DNA from: Amaranthus tricolor
Lineage: Eukaryota > Streptophyta > Magnoliopsida > Caryophyllales > Amaranthaceae
Assembly (NCBI RefSeq): GCF_026212465.1
Contig: NC_080057.1
Coordinates: 19,662,962-19,726,961, forward strand
Length of the DNA: 64,000 bases
Direction: 5' to 3'
A program made the translations under genes and the position numbers. Below are positions 11,117-22,809 of the stretch, piece by piece. A model generated the notes under the pieces. It was not told the origin of the DNA. It ran no database searches and saw only the letters and a list, made by a program, of their open reading frames with translations. The number at the start of each line of letters is the position of its first letter. Position 1 is the first letter of the stretch.

Positions 11117-12106
11117 TAGAGGTGTTCATTCGGGTAATCGGGTCGGTTTCGGATGAGTGTCATTCGATTCGGTTGTATTTCGGATCGGTTATATTTCGGA
11201 TGCGTGTTGCGACGGGTCATACTCGGGTCGAGTCGGTTAGTCACGGTTCGGTTGAAGATCGGTTATTCGAGCTATGGGTTAGCATCAGTTCGGTGTCGGT
11301 TGAAGTACGTGTCGAGCTTCAATCGGTCTCGGGTTGTCATCGGTTAATAATTGGTTCTGTTTTACCGGGTACAAATCGGGTTCGGGTACTTTTCAAGTAA
11401 AATTTAGCTACGAATTGCGAATTACTAATTACTATTGATCCAGTCACTATCAGATTAAGTTGTTAGTCATATTTTAAATAATGATAAGGTTCCTTTACTT
11501 AAAGCAAAATAGTGAAAATGCAAATCAATCAATGATCATTATTATATTGTTACTTTTACTTGTTTGACCGAAAATTAAAATTACTTAAAGTTTTATCAAT
11601 TTTCATATAATTCGATTAGAAGTAGTTAAATAAACATTGATCATTGATTATTAACTCTAAATATATGAAACCATGTATTTATAAAATTTATTTTATTAAA
11701 ATATTTATGACTTTATTAAAATAACTAATAAGATGATTGAATATGAGTCAATCATACTTCTATGTAAAAAATTGGTTTAGGTTTACAGCAGTTCGATCTA
11801 AACTTCGTTCGGGTTAAGTCGGTTTTAACCGGATCGAGTTCGGTTTTGACCATGATTCGGGTCGGATATGACTCGGGTCAGTCATTATTAAGTTCGGGTA
11901 ATCTCGGTTAACAGTTACGTGTCGGTTAGAATAATCGATTACAGCTCGGGTTCAGTTTTTCCATTTTCGGTTGTCAACTGGTTCGGGTATAGCTTCGGGC
12001 CGAGTAATGTCGGTTTGATAAACCTAAAAAAGGAACACATTTTCGGGTTGGTTTACTTTCGATTTCAGATCGGATTTTCGGGTCGGGTCACTTTTGAACA
12101 GCTCTA
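11117..12106 (+). mobile_element. hAT-like non-autonomous element, copy 1
   Basis: The 990-bp element starts TAGAGGTGTTCATTCGGGT and ends TTTTGAACAGCTCTA, giving terminal inverted repeats TAGAG(G/C)TGTTCA. Flanks are GTGGTAAAC and GTGGTAAC, an 8-bp target duplication with one inserted A. hAT elements have 8-bp duplications and TAGRGNTG-like ends. About 270 bp at the left and 330 bp at the right are packed with CGGGT and CGGTT motifs, mostly one orientation. The centre (about 11400-11760) is AT-rich. No transposase is present; short ORFs across the arrays are artefacts. An inverted copy lies at 38166-39160. Confidence 0.85.
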
Positions 12107-12339
12107 GTGGTAACCAAAGTAGTTAGACTTACTGGAGAATTAATATGTTACTTATCTTTCTTATTCATCTTTAAGTGTCTTATTTTTTTATTGGGTAAAG
12201 TCACTCTAAATGTCACGTTTTTGTTTTAGATAAATTAACTCTAGCAATTTACTTTTATGAAATTTAATCTTTTTATACCTTTACACTTACTAATCTTACT
12301 TTATCTCTAGCAAATTTTAAAAATATTATACTCTTTTTT
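12107..12339. other. intergenic spacer
   Basis: AT-rich sequence between the hAT-like element and the truncated copia element. Nothing recognised. Confidence 0.4.
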
Positions 12340-13758
12340 CCTCTGTGTTTGATAGTTCTTCTCCTATGAAATAATCCCCAAACCAATTTGGTGGCTTTCT
12401 CACTCTGCCCATTTTTGTTGTCGTCTCTCTTATTGGTGGATCTATCATTTGTATCTTCTTCTACTTCTTCAGCTATCTCGACATTTTCTACTTCTTCTAT
12501 TTCTTCTACATTTTCTTCACAATAGTGTTCCCACTCAAGCTCACTGTATTCTTCATCAGAATAACCAACATCTTTCCAATTTCACTTCTTATTTTCCTCA
12601 AGTATCACATCTCGACTGATGTGAACCTTTTTCTCCACTGGGTCGAACATCTTAAAGGCCTTGGATTTACTGCTGAAACCCAACAGCACACACTTCACGT
12701 TTTTGTCATCGAGCTTGCTTCTTTTAGCATCAGGAATATGAACATATCCAATATATCCAAAAACCCCAAAGTGTTCGACTGATGGTTTCCTTCCACTCCA
12801 TGCCTCTTCTGGAATCATATCTTTTACAGCAAGTGTAAGAGATTTGTTAAGAGCATGATTCACCCATTGCATAGCATTTGGCCAAAAAGTTTTTGGTACC
12901 TCTTTCTCTAACAATGCCGCTCTCACCATGTTCATGATCGTGCGATTTTTGCGTTCAGCAACACCTTTTTGATGTGGCGTGAAGGCCGTAGTAAGCTGTC
13001 TTTTGATTCCATGTTCTTCACATAACTCCTTAAACTCATTAGAGTTGTATTCTCCTCCTCTATCTGTTCTTAAAAATTTTATAAGCAATCTGATTTGCTT
13101 CTCCACAAACACTTTGAATATTTTGAACTGATAAACTATTTCGGATTTTTCTAGCAAAAAATATATCTAAGTTTTTCTAGAAAAATCGTCAATAAAACTT
13201 ATCAAGTACCTTTTTTGACCATTCGATGGTGGAGTGATCGGAGTGGATAAGCTGCAATCTTTCGGTGGCTCTCCACTTGCTAAATTTTGAAAAAGAACTA
13301 CGATAGTGTTTCCCTTTGACACATGCCTCACAGGTTGTTTTCACATCTCCTATTTCAGGTAGACCACAACCATCTCTTTAATGCATAGTGTATGAAGTTC
13401 CTTGTAGCTGAGGTGCCAATATCGAAGGTGCCATAATTCTGCCTTATCCAAAATATCAACCTGCAAGCATTTTTCCGCCTTTGTTTTGTCACTTGATTCA
13501 CCCAACATAATAAACATCCTATTCGCACTCATTACACATTCTGCTATCTTCCCTCTTGAGGTATGGAAGATGGTGCATGTTTTCCGATCTCCTCCTTTGA
13601 ACAGCACATCTAACCCCCTTTCTTGAAGTTGCCCAACACTCAATAGGTTGTTCTTCAACTCTGGTATATATAATACACATCGTTGATCACATAGCTTATT
13701 CCCTTAAGCATTATCTTCAACACTCCTTTTCCACTAACTGTCAGTTTGTGGTTGTTCC

Positions 13759-14750
13759 TGATGCAAAACCATGGCTGATTAAGGCCTTGATGATGCAAGG
13801 GTTAATGTTTAGCGGAAGCCTAGATTGATTACACACACACAAACAATAAACGATGATGAACAAAACACTTAACACATAGGATTAGAGCCAAGAAATCCTT
13901 TCTTGGTTTTCTGATGATGATGATTAGTGCCTGTATCAACGTTCTTATACCCACGATAGATGTACAATGCCTTCCAGGAATTGTACTTACGGTTTCCTTG
14001 CAAATTCAATGATTGTTCCACAACCTTTGACTCTTCAAGGATCAAAGGATACTCCGTATACCTTTGATGAAGTCACCGCCAACTTCAAAGAAGGAAAAAC
14101 AGAAAACAACTTTCTGAAATACCTCTACTTGTATTGAATTAAAATGAAATCACATGCTGTTTATTACATGGGTGAGGCTCTCCTTATATAGAGCTCATAA
14201 CTACCTTAACGGTTATATCCTAATCATAAGCCTAGATTAAAGAACACGTGTTAATTACAAGGCTTATAAAGCGCCTGAACAGAAAACAGAAATAAAATAC
14301 TTAGACAAATTTTGACTCAGCAAAAACTGTCGATCAGCCCTTCTTCCACTTAGTCTCTAGGATTCTTCGTGGACTGTTAGTGAGGTCCTGGACCCTTGGT
14401 GGCTTGGTCCATGTGCAATGATGTCGTCCCAAGCTTGTTTAGGGTCTAGGTGAATCGAGCTTGCACTCAAGAGTCTCAGCAAGGTCTGCTGGTCGTCAGA
14501 AAGTCCTGTAGCCTGGGTCCTGCTGACTGTTCCCCTTTCCAAGAGTATGTTGCTGTTCCTTGTTGTAGTCTTGGCTTCCTTGTTCCCAACATAATATTTT
14601 GAGGTCATGTTTAGTCTTTGGAAAGCATCCTTGACCTAGTTTCGCCCTTCATGTACAATTGGCGTAGATGACAAGTCAGAAACATTGTCTTGTACTTGTA
14701 GGTTGTTTGCAAGGTCTTGATCACTTGATACACTTGGCACATTTGTATCA
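13759..14750 (-). mobile_element. solo LTR nested in the copia protease region
   Basis: The 992-bp insertion has ends TGATGC...GTATCA on the plus strand and is flanked by perfect GTTCC duplications at 13754-13758 and 14751-14755. On the minus strand it has TATA-type CTCTATATAAGG near 14185 followed by an AATAAA at about 14160, as in an LTR promoter and R region. Removing it rejoins the interrupted copia protease coding. No internal retroelement sequence remains, so it is a solo LTR made by LTR-LTR recombination. Minus-strand ORFs at 14357-14608 and 14636-14917 are artefacts. Confidence 0.88.
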
Positions 14751-15734
14751 GTTCCCAAGCTTGACATTATGTGTGAAGCTAGTGTCCAAGCTTGAGAACA
14801 TACCCTTTTCCCCACACATATGATTTGAACATCCAGAGTCCAAAAACCACGTATCTCCTCTTCTAGTTCCTTGAGGTTCCCCATATGCCATGAGAAGAAC
14901 TTCATCCTTCTCTTCAAATTTCTAGAAATTGTGCTCCATTATTCCCAGTTGCACATTTATACTAGAAATGTCCAAGTTTGTGACAGTTGTAACACTCGAC
15001 TGTTGCTTTGTTGAATGAGCGTCCTCTGCCCCTGCCTCGACCTCTGTATGATCCTTTGCCTCTCCCTCTGACATTGAGAGCTTGATCATCTTCTTCAAGA
15101 CTGATCTTCTTAAATTTCTGTTCATGTACGGACAAAGAGCTCTGTAGTTTGTCAATCGTCATCTTTCCTGTGTCTTAGGACTCTTCGATGGACACCACCA
15201 CATAAGTGAACTTATCAGTCAATGTTTGAAGTATTTTCTCAATTATTTTTGAATCTGGAATGCCTTCTCCATTGCTTCTCATCTTGTTGGAGACAGACAT
15301 TACTCTTCCAAAGTAATTATCAATGTTCTCTTCCTTCTTCATGTGAAGAACCTCAAAATCTCTTCTTAAGGTTTGGAGAAGAGACCGCTTTACCCTTTCA
15401 TTGCCTACAAACTTCTCTTTATTGATTCCCAAATGATCTTGGATGTTCTGCAATCCAAGATCTATTCGAACACAGTCCGATCAATCGCCTGGAACAGGTA
15501 GTGCTTCACTTGATGGTCCTACATCTTGAGCTCTACCAGATTCTTCTTCTGGGCTGCAGTTACTTCAATTCCTACTACCGGTTCAGAGTAACCCTCCTCC
15601 ACTAGATTCCACAAACCCTTAGCACGCAAAAGGTTTTCCATCAGTTCACTCCAATGATCATAGTGACCATCAAATTGAGGAATCTTAGTGAGTGTTTTAT
15701 CATCGCTCATCTTCTCTCCCTTGGATCATTGTGT

Positions 15735-15748
15735 TTACTCTGATACTA
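15735..15748 (-). other. primer-binding site of the copia element
   Basis: On the minus strand the bases directly after the LTR read TAGTATCAGAGTAA, close to the initiator-Met tRNA complement TGGTATCAGAGC used by most plant copia elements. Confidence 0.75.
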
Positions 15749-16002
15749 TGTAAACTATAAGGTTCAGAGATTCAAATGCACAGAAAACTGATTTTATTCA
15801 TGGGTTCCAATGCCTTTTTATAGAAGTACAGTAAAAGAAATAAATAACTAAAATTCAAGAAAATAGGAACACTACTCCAGTAACTCAACTAATTCCACCA
15901 ATAACAAGAAAATAGCAAATAACTAGCAAATAAATAGGAACTGGTCTATTCTATAGGAACCGACATATTCTATCTCTAATGAATCGGTCAGCGTACTCAA
16001 CA
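15749..16002 (-). repeat. 5' LTR of the truncated copia element
   Basis: The 254-bp block reads TGTTGAGTACGC...TATAGTTTACA on the minus strand, with TG...CA ends, a TATA-type CTATAAAAAGG and an AATAAA downstream. The primer-binding site abuts its end. The 3' partner LTR is missing with the rest of pol. Confidence 0.85.
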
Positions 16003-17640
16003 TAAATTAGTGAGAATTAAGAGATTTTGGAAAAATTGAATTAGATTTCATACTATAATTTTATGGGTTTTAATTTTGAAGGATTAGTGTATGTTTATAA
16101 TAGATATATTTTAAATAGGGCAAAAGATCTAAAATGTTTCAGATTATAATAGGCATAAGCGACTTCTTATTTATGTGAAGTTTCACATGATGAATGTTTG
16201 CTACCAACAGTCAATCAGAAACAATCATTTTATTAGTGTTATTACTAATAAGGGTAAGATTGCGTACATCTAGCACCTTAAATCCCACCTTAGATGAGAG
16301 TCACTTAATGACATTGGAGCAATGAAATGTTTTTGTTGATCGCTATATTTTAAGGATGAAACGAATAAAAATTCCACTATTATAAACTCAATGACCCACC
16401 GCAAATCAAGTATCAACTCCTATAATAGTTTATGAACCTACGAGTCTTACTAAAATTCACACTACAAGTGAAAATGATATTCTTTCTCTTGAACATAATT
16501 CAGGAATAAGAATTCTCACTCCAACGTTTTATCTTACACTGTAACTAAGTTGTGCAACCCCATCCCTCAAAACCTAGGTCTGCCCTTGCTCATGGTGAGG
16601 CGATCTCAAAACAAGAAGTTTATAAGCTAAAAGTTGCTATTATTGGGCTATTTAACCCAAGTATGATGCATGTCTTACTGTGAGATCGACTTATACAAGA
16701 ATTTGTGAATTAGTAATTTCCATGATGTGTAGATTTTATCATGTCCCTTTGGTAATTACAATTTTCGTTGTTGAATATAAATTTTCATAGTGATTCATAT
16801 AATAAAAATATAATTTAATTTATAATTTTAATGACGACCAAAGAACTCCTACTATAAACTAAGAAAGTGATGGATCGGTTTTAGATCAGCTTTTATTGAC
16901 GGGAAAAATTTGAGAAAAACTTTTCTTTATGAAATTATGATTAATTGGTGAAATCTAATATTATGTAGTATTATCTATTTATAAATATGCCAAGATCATT
17001 ATATAGATACAAAGTTCAAATGAATTCCAAAAAAATATCTTATAAAATTTGAATGTATTTAGAAGAGTATTATTTCTTATATCAATATGTATTTGTTTTA
17101 GAAGAGAGTTTTATTAGCTCCAAGTGTTATTGTTTTATTAGTATTTAGTTTCACTATATTAGTGAGTTTGATTCGAAATACTCTCTCAATCTCTCTATTA
17201 TGAATAAACTATATAAAAAAAACAATTTTAATTGATAAATTTAAACTCAATCCAAATTAGGTAAAACGTTAGAGTCGAAAACATCAGAGAATGATGGAGT
17301 TGAGCTAATTAAAAGTAGAACTAGACTATTAGACTCCTCTCTTTGTCGTCATTGATCTAATGTATTTCTCTTCATATATTATTCACTTGCTCTGTTACTT
17401 TGTCGCATTTTTCATTTTGATCTGTTACTTATTATAATTTGTTACAATTTTTTATAAAAATGTTTCTAAAAGAGATTAGAGAATAATATGCACTTTATCT
17501 CTCTAAAATAAGACCATTTGACTCAAAAAACTTTCACATATTTAAATTAAATGTTGCAATCTTATAGAAACAGAGGCATATTCATTTAGAGAAGTGAGAT
17601 CTTGAAAAATGTAAACAATGGAAATATGGCAGCAGGTGAT
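16003..17640. other. intergenic, nothing recognised
   Basis: About 1.6 kb without a gene or a repeat that I could match. ORFs are short and random-looking. Confidence 0.4.
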
Positions 17641-17700
17641 TAATAATATTAATTAATATTAATTAATAAATAATATTAATATTAATATTAATATTAATAC
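17641..17700. repeat. (ATTAAT)n/(ATT)n simple repeat
   Basis: Runs of AATATTAATTAATATTAATT and ATATTAATATTAATATTAAT make a low-complexity tract. Confidence 0.85.
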
Positions 17701-18556
17701 TCATGTTAAAAGTAGAGTTCCAAGTTCATGAACCATGTGGCAGCTGTTGAGAAGGGAATAATATGGTCTCATATGATGATTCTCCACTGGATTTTATATT
17801 TGAAACGTGGCATTTTTTTAGCGGTGGAGTTGATTTATAGCCCAAATATCTTGGTCTATAAAGACGTTAGTGGAGTATTCAATCAAAAGAATTATTTACT
17901 AATTTACTTAATTAATTAATTAGATGAACTGCAATTATTATTAATTATGATACGAGGTTTTTTATGGCTATTTTTTCATTGATTAGTTTGTTGAGTTTGA
18001 TCAATAATTATGTTTTGAGGAGGAAAATGACTTGCCAAACTTATAGGAAAAGAATTAATAGGTTGTTTTTCTAAACAAATGCACTTCATAATTGACATCA
18101 TAATTTTTATTCTAGAAATTATTGTTTGTTGTACAGGTGTTCAAAAAGATTTGATAATCGGATATTTACACGATTTTGTAATTGAACCTGAGTTAACTTG
18201 ACTTCAAAATAAATTTAAAATTATGTAAAAATCAAGGTAAACATAAAATCCAATTTTAAACTGACCTGAAATCGATCTGATAATCCGAATAATTTATCTA
18301 TAGCTTGTTGACAATCAAATATATTTGATCAGTTGGAGCAAATGTTATCAAGGGATTCTACTTGAGATAGAGAATGGAGTGGGATTTAATCAGTAGGATC
18401 CCATCGTAGTATCTTAAATCTTAATTCTAAAAAACTCAAATGCGCTGAAATATTTTTTTGATTTTATTTTTATGGAATAAAAGTAAAAAATATTCAATAA
18501 TTAATTTAAATCTTAATATCTATTATGAATTGTTATGTTTTAGTTACAATTATTAA
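17701..18556. other. intergenic, no supported gene
   Basis: A 63-codon plus-strand ORF at 17728-17919 has no recognisable domain and no visible exon context. The remainder is AT-rich. Confidence 0.35.
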
Positions 18557-18581
18557 TATTATCCAATACTAAGTGTGTATT

Positions 18582-18819
18582 TATAGGTAAAGGTAAAGAA
18601 TACTCCTAGTATCCCCACAAGACAAGGTATGAGTGAGGGTTTTTCTTTTGTTTTTTTTAAAAGTGGACAAATCATACCCATTCCCCCAAAGAAAAGGGAG
18701 TAAAGAGAGATACGCGCAGTCTAGAAACCTTTAATTGATATCTGTGCCCAGTAGGAATTGAACTCTAAACTTTCTGCTCCACAAACATATGCTCTATTCA
18801 TTGAGCCACAAGCGCTTTT
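18582..18819 (-). mobile_element. tRNA-derived SINE
   Basis: On the minus strand the element starts with a tRNA-like head: box A region GTGGCTCAATGAATAGAGCA (18790-18809) and box B GTTCAATTCC (18754-18763), the RNA polymerase III promoter layout. The body then runs through GGGAATGGGTATGATTTGTC to a tail ending near 18582. It is flanked by long imperfect direct repeats beginning TATTATCCAA (18557-18581 and 18820-18843), the target-site duplication expected of retroposition. The 3' part resembles LINE-like tails elsewhere in this window. Confidence 0.82.
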
Positions 18820-19121
18820 TATTATCCAACACAAGTGAGTATGTAAAAGAAATTAATAGAGAGATGGTGCATAAGAAACATCAATTATACTCAAATACAA
18901 ACTTTGTTGTATTGGATCACAAGATTCTATTATCATTACGTCCAACTCAAACCAAATCACTTGCCTATGGGTCATAAACCGAAACTTTTGTCCTTTAATC
19001 CAATATGATTTGACCCGACCCAACTCAACACAAAAATACCGGAAAATTTGGATCAAACTCGACTATTTGGACCTGTTTTTAGTTTCACATCACATTGTTA
19101 GTCAGAACCTTCTCTCTCTAG

Positions 19122-19536
<415 letters not shown>

Positions 19537-19886
19537 TAATCCAAATTTCTTTATCGTAGCCTTAATAGGTACACTGATTATCCTTGTTATAAGAAAAATA
19601 AATTAATGATAAAATATATTTTTTACAATCCTAACCCAGCCCGAAAATGAACCAATCTAAAATTGACCCGACCCGCAACCCACCCCGTTTTGACAAGTTT
19701 AATAGTAGCCATTTTACTGGTGGTTGCCTAAGTTCAACTCATCTTTGGCTACATAGCCAGAGCCCAGAGGACAACCTCACGATCAGTTTTCTACTAATAT
19801 GGAATGATATATGACGCTATATCTTCTTGAATCCTGTCAAATGTTGTAGGGATTATAAATAATAAGCAATATATTCCACTAATTTG
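19537..19886. other. intergenic, with GACCCGACCC-type motifs on both sides of the AT tract
   Basis: TTGACCCGACCC occurs at about 19010 and 19662, bracketing the microsatellite. The AT tract may have grown inside an older hAT-like MITE related to the elements at 11117 and 38166. Ends were not resolved. Confidence 0.3.
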
Positions 19887-19980
19887 AGGGGCACAGGTAT
19901 GATATGACCGCTACGTGCTACCCTCCTCCCCACCCGGACTCTGACTTGTGCGGGATACTATGTTGATGAATCGGACTTTG
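19887..19980 (+). mobile_element. LINE/SINE-like 3' tail fragment
   Basis: Contains GGCACAGGTATGATATGACC, CCCACCCGGACTCTGAC, then TGCGGGATACTATGTTGATG, the order seen in other dispersed tails in this window. Confidence 0.5.
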
Positions 19981-20655
19981 TATTCCGCTAATTAATAGCT
20001 AAACCTTGTTTTATTTGTGTGATTGTGGATGTCAGATTCTGGTTTCTTCTGTATGCCAAAATTCTGCATTGGTAACCGAAATATAGGACAAAAAAGCATA
20101 ACATGATCCTAACAACCGTACACATCTTATTGGAAGCAGTGGCTGAACCTTTCCCTTAATAGCATAGTCCTGCTTCGGTCAACAGGCAATGTATCCTTGA
20201 AATCTTACACGAATACAATAGTGCTGCGATTAGACAGTCTAAACCATGATCATTGATCAGGATTCAAGTTTCTCACCTGGCGTATGTTTTCAGTTGCCGA
20301 TTCTTCTAATCACAAGCACATAGTGATGAATTCTTCGATCCCCGACTGAATGCATAGATCTTATACAGTAATGTGTCACGATTATCCAGTTGTGAGCAGA
20401 TTTGTATATGTGTCCTTGGAATCAATTCTAAAGAAGGTGCAGTAATATTGGATTTCTGCATTTTGAACAGGTTACTGAATGGCTAGGAAAAGTCTAGAGG
20501 TTGGGACAAACACAGCAAGATTGTCATTTGTTTCTTCAAACCTTCAGTAATCAGCATCAACTGCATTACCAAACACTAGAATCAGACTAGGACTTCATTT
20601 CAATATAACCAACCTAAGTCATTAACCTGCTAATCTATTTATTAGCAGCAAATAT
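19981..20655. other. unexplained stretch of balanced base composition
   Basis: About 600 bp is clearly less AT-rich than its surroundings but has no long ORF in any frame and no match elsewhere in the window. It could be an untranslated exon, a non-coding transcript or a decayed gene. Nothing in it names a family. Confidence 0.35.
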
Positions 20656-20794
20656 TGTTAGGATGATTTGTCCCACATCGATGGATTATAGATGGTGAGC
20701 ACACTTTATATGTCATTGGAGGCTTTCCTCCCATTGTTATATCTCTTTGACTAATGAAATGTGCACATAGTGCACCTCGTGTTTCCCGTTAACA
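20656..20794 (+). repeat. short LTR-like (TRIM-type) repeat
   Basis: The 139-bp block starts TGTTAGGATGATTTGTCCCA and ends TTTCCCGTTAACA, with inverted ends TGTTA...TAACA. GTCCCACATCG is common in plant TRIM LTRs. No clear 5-bp target duplication is visible, so this is tentative. Confidence 0.5.
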
Positions 20795-21684
20795 TAATGA
20801 CATAGACAATTAGGTACCATCCCACCCAAATTCATACAAAACTATTGTTTATTCAAATAATACATTATACACATAATACATGAAGAATTAGTTACCTTCC
20901 CACCCAAATTCATACAGAATTATTGTTTATTCACATAGATAAGGTTGCGTAAATATGATATTTTAAATCCGACTTTAATGGTTGGTAGAATACCACTTAG
21001 TAGCATTGGGTAATGAAATGTTATTGTTCATGAGGATCATTGCAAGTTCACATCATTAATATATCATTATGCAAAACCAATCCAATGAGACATGAAAGAT
21101 GTGATCAAATTGATACATTTACCTTATATTTAGATACAAATTAGGAGAGAAGAAATGAAGGGAAGGGGAGGGAAGTAAGTGAAAGAAAGGGGATGAACAA
21201 GAATCGAGAGTGCACCTTATTTGTTAAGAAGGGAAAAGAAAGAAGTATTTTCCTTTAAATCTTTCTACTTTTAGAGAGATCATATTCTTAATAAAATTTA
21301 TTCATGTTTTCACTTCAAACCCCTCCCCTCCAAATCCCTCTCCTGCCTTTTCGTTATCCAAACAAGAAATCCTTTGTCCTTCTAAATACCTCCCCTTCTT
21401 TACCCTCCATTTCCCTCTATCCAAACACAATGTTAACAAAACCAAAAAACTTCCGGATATTTACACTTGTCTACATTTTCATAAGCCCAGGATTCAGCTA
21501 TTTGTCTAGATTTCCACTAATGTTTTTTTAACACATAAAGTCTGTTAATGCTAGCTATTTTTCCAACTAAACGTAACAACGGACAATAAAGTCTCATATA
21601 TTATAAGAACAAAAACAAGATAATATAAATATTCAGACTCACTCACCAATTGCTTTACTAATCTTCAACATCAAGCACATCATA
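20795..21684. other. intergenic
   Basis: AT-rich, with a purine-rich patch at 21140-21250 and a pyrimidine-rich patch at 21305-21430. The latter carries TATCCAAACA-type ends typical of MITEs. A 75-codon ORF at 21304 is a by-product of the CT-rich patch. Confidence 0.35.
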
Positions 21685-21859
21685 GCTATCTTACTCGTCT
21701 CTTTATTTTTCTTCGCGTACCCGTGTCCAATCCTTAATGCTCAAACATTAAAATGGCACTTAAACACTTCATTTTAGGCATAAAATTGAATATTTAGACA
21801 TATTCGACGTAGAACACATACCGGTATCAGACATCAGTACCCAAGTCCAAATAACATAG
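21685..21859. mobile_element. MITE-like repeat with GTTACT(T/C)GGA ends, copy 1
   Basis: Runs from CTATCTTACTCG to CCAAATAACATAG and matches 53571-53745 along its length (CACTTAAACACTTCATTTTA, TATTTAGACATATTC). The ends are short imperfect inverted repeats. Confidence 0.6.
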
Positions 21860-21940
21860 CATCATAGATATCTTGCCAAGGCAGTAGAACTTCACAATGC
21901 TCACAAACCAACCTGAAAACAACCTCATCAAAATTCAAAT

Positions 21941-22385
21941 TCAGAAATTCTTCCTATAATACTCTAAAACCTTAGGATGGGACAAAATCCTTGAAGGGTC
22001 AATCTCAGAAGAGAAAGAAAATCCATCCAAACTTTCCACACGAGAAAGAACAACATAAACCATTCCATACCCAAAAGCACTAGACAGATCAGTATGAAGC
22101 CTGGACACAGTCATCCCTTGAGACTTATGAATACTCAATGCCCAAGCCAAAATCAATGGCAACTGTAACCTTATAGCACCCTTCTTTTCCCCCACCATTA
22201 CATCCTATCTACAAGGTTCAACCACTATCACACATCCATTATCAAACTTCATCATTGGCAACACCTTATCATTACATATCTTCCTAACTTTACTCTTATT
22301 CACCTTCACAAAACCTATAATTGTACCAGTTGAACCATTCACCAGCTTGTTCTTCACATCTTATTCACCTTCACAAAACCTATAA
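21941..22385 (-). pseudogene. PIF1-like DNA helicase, C-terminal fragment
   Basis: The minus strand encodes KNKLVNGSTGTIIGFV, LPMMKFDNGC and VVEPC, then an in-frame TAG, then MVGEKKGAIRLQLPLILAWA, LSIHKSQGMTV and YVVLSRVESLDGFSF, ending at 21941. LAWALSIHKSQG and VVLSRV are helicase motifs V and VI of the PIF1 family (5'-3' helicases for telomeres and stalled forks; relatives are carried by Helitrons). The Walker motifs are absent. A segment starting TTATTCACCTTCACAAAACC is repeated 63 bp apart (22297 and 22360), a local duplication. It may be a decayed gene end or a captured fragment; no Helitron Rep or ends were seen. Confidence 0.8.
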
Positions 22386-22654
22386 TAGGAATAGTTGGAG
22401 ATGTCGGATTCACACTCTAAACTATTAATAATTTCTTTAGTTGTCTTTCTTGTCCTGATGTCTTGTTGTTTAATTACCTGTCCTTTTCAACTTTTTACTC
22501 AACAAGTCTAATATTTTATCCCATCCCTTGTTTTGGCTAATGTTGTTTTCTGCGAGTAGTTTTGATCTTGAGGCAACAACACTAATTAGATTCATCTCTA
22601 TGTAGGGCTCTCACAATTTGGGGGTAAAAATGACCACTTTCCTCTAGTACTCCC
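22386..22654. other. intergenic
   Basis: No gene or clear repeat. Confidence 0.35.
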
Positions 22655-22745
22655 TTTCAAGGAAGTACGGGTATGGATTATCCATCACCTTTCTTTACCC
22701 AAACCCTGTCTTCGAGCGGGATATTGGGTTGATGATGATGAGTCT
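22655..22745 (+). mobile_element. LINE/SINE-like 3' tail fragment
   Basis: AAGTACGGGTATGGATTATC, CCCAAACCCTGTCTTCGAGC and GGGATATTGGGTTGATGATG, ending in a GATGATGA run typical of RTE-type 3' ends. Confidence 0.55.
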
Positions 22746-22809
22746 TCTGAGAAACCTTCTCTCTAAAAGACGTATTTCAGGCCAGCCCAACAAGACTTAA
22801 TGTATATTC

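Larger units (their letters stand above)
12340..15748 (-). pseudogene. truncated Ty1/copia gag-protease-integrase, interrupted by a solo LTR
   Basis: Read on the minus strand in order: gag start MSDDKTLTKIPQFDGHYDHW at 15710; gag middle 15453-15175 (NYFGRVMSVSNKMRS); zinc knuckle CYNCHKLGHF near 14975; protease motif DSGCSNHM near 14835; then the solo LTR at 13759-14750; then protease remainder and GAG-pre-integrase (NNLLSVGQLQERGL, LWHLRYWHLS) at 13658-13350; then the integrase core (LRTDRGGEYNSNEF, HGIKRQLTTAFTPHQKGVAE) at 13157-12582. Several frameshifts and stops break it. The Glu/Lys-rich linker after integrase is partly visible, and RT and RNase H are absent, so the element is cut near 12340. 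Confidence 0.9.

Noticed and set aside
11104..12107. Several ORFs rich in Val, Ser, Gly and Arg
   Set aside because: They are the CGGGT/CGGTT arrays of the hAT-like element in frame; same for 38876-39225.
14357..14917. Two minus-strand ORFs of 83 and 93 residues
   Set aside because: The first lies in the nested solo LTR; the second spans the LTR junction and is out of the copia frame.
18754..18809. Possible tRNA gene
   Set aside because: Box A and B are present but no acceptor stem pairs, and the block continues into a SINE body flanked by target duplications.
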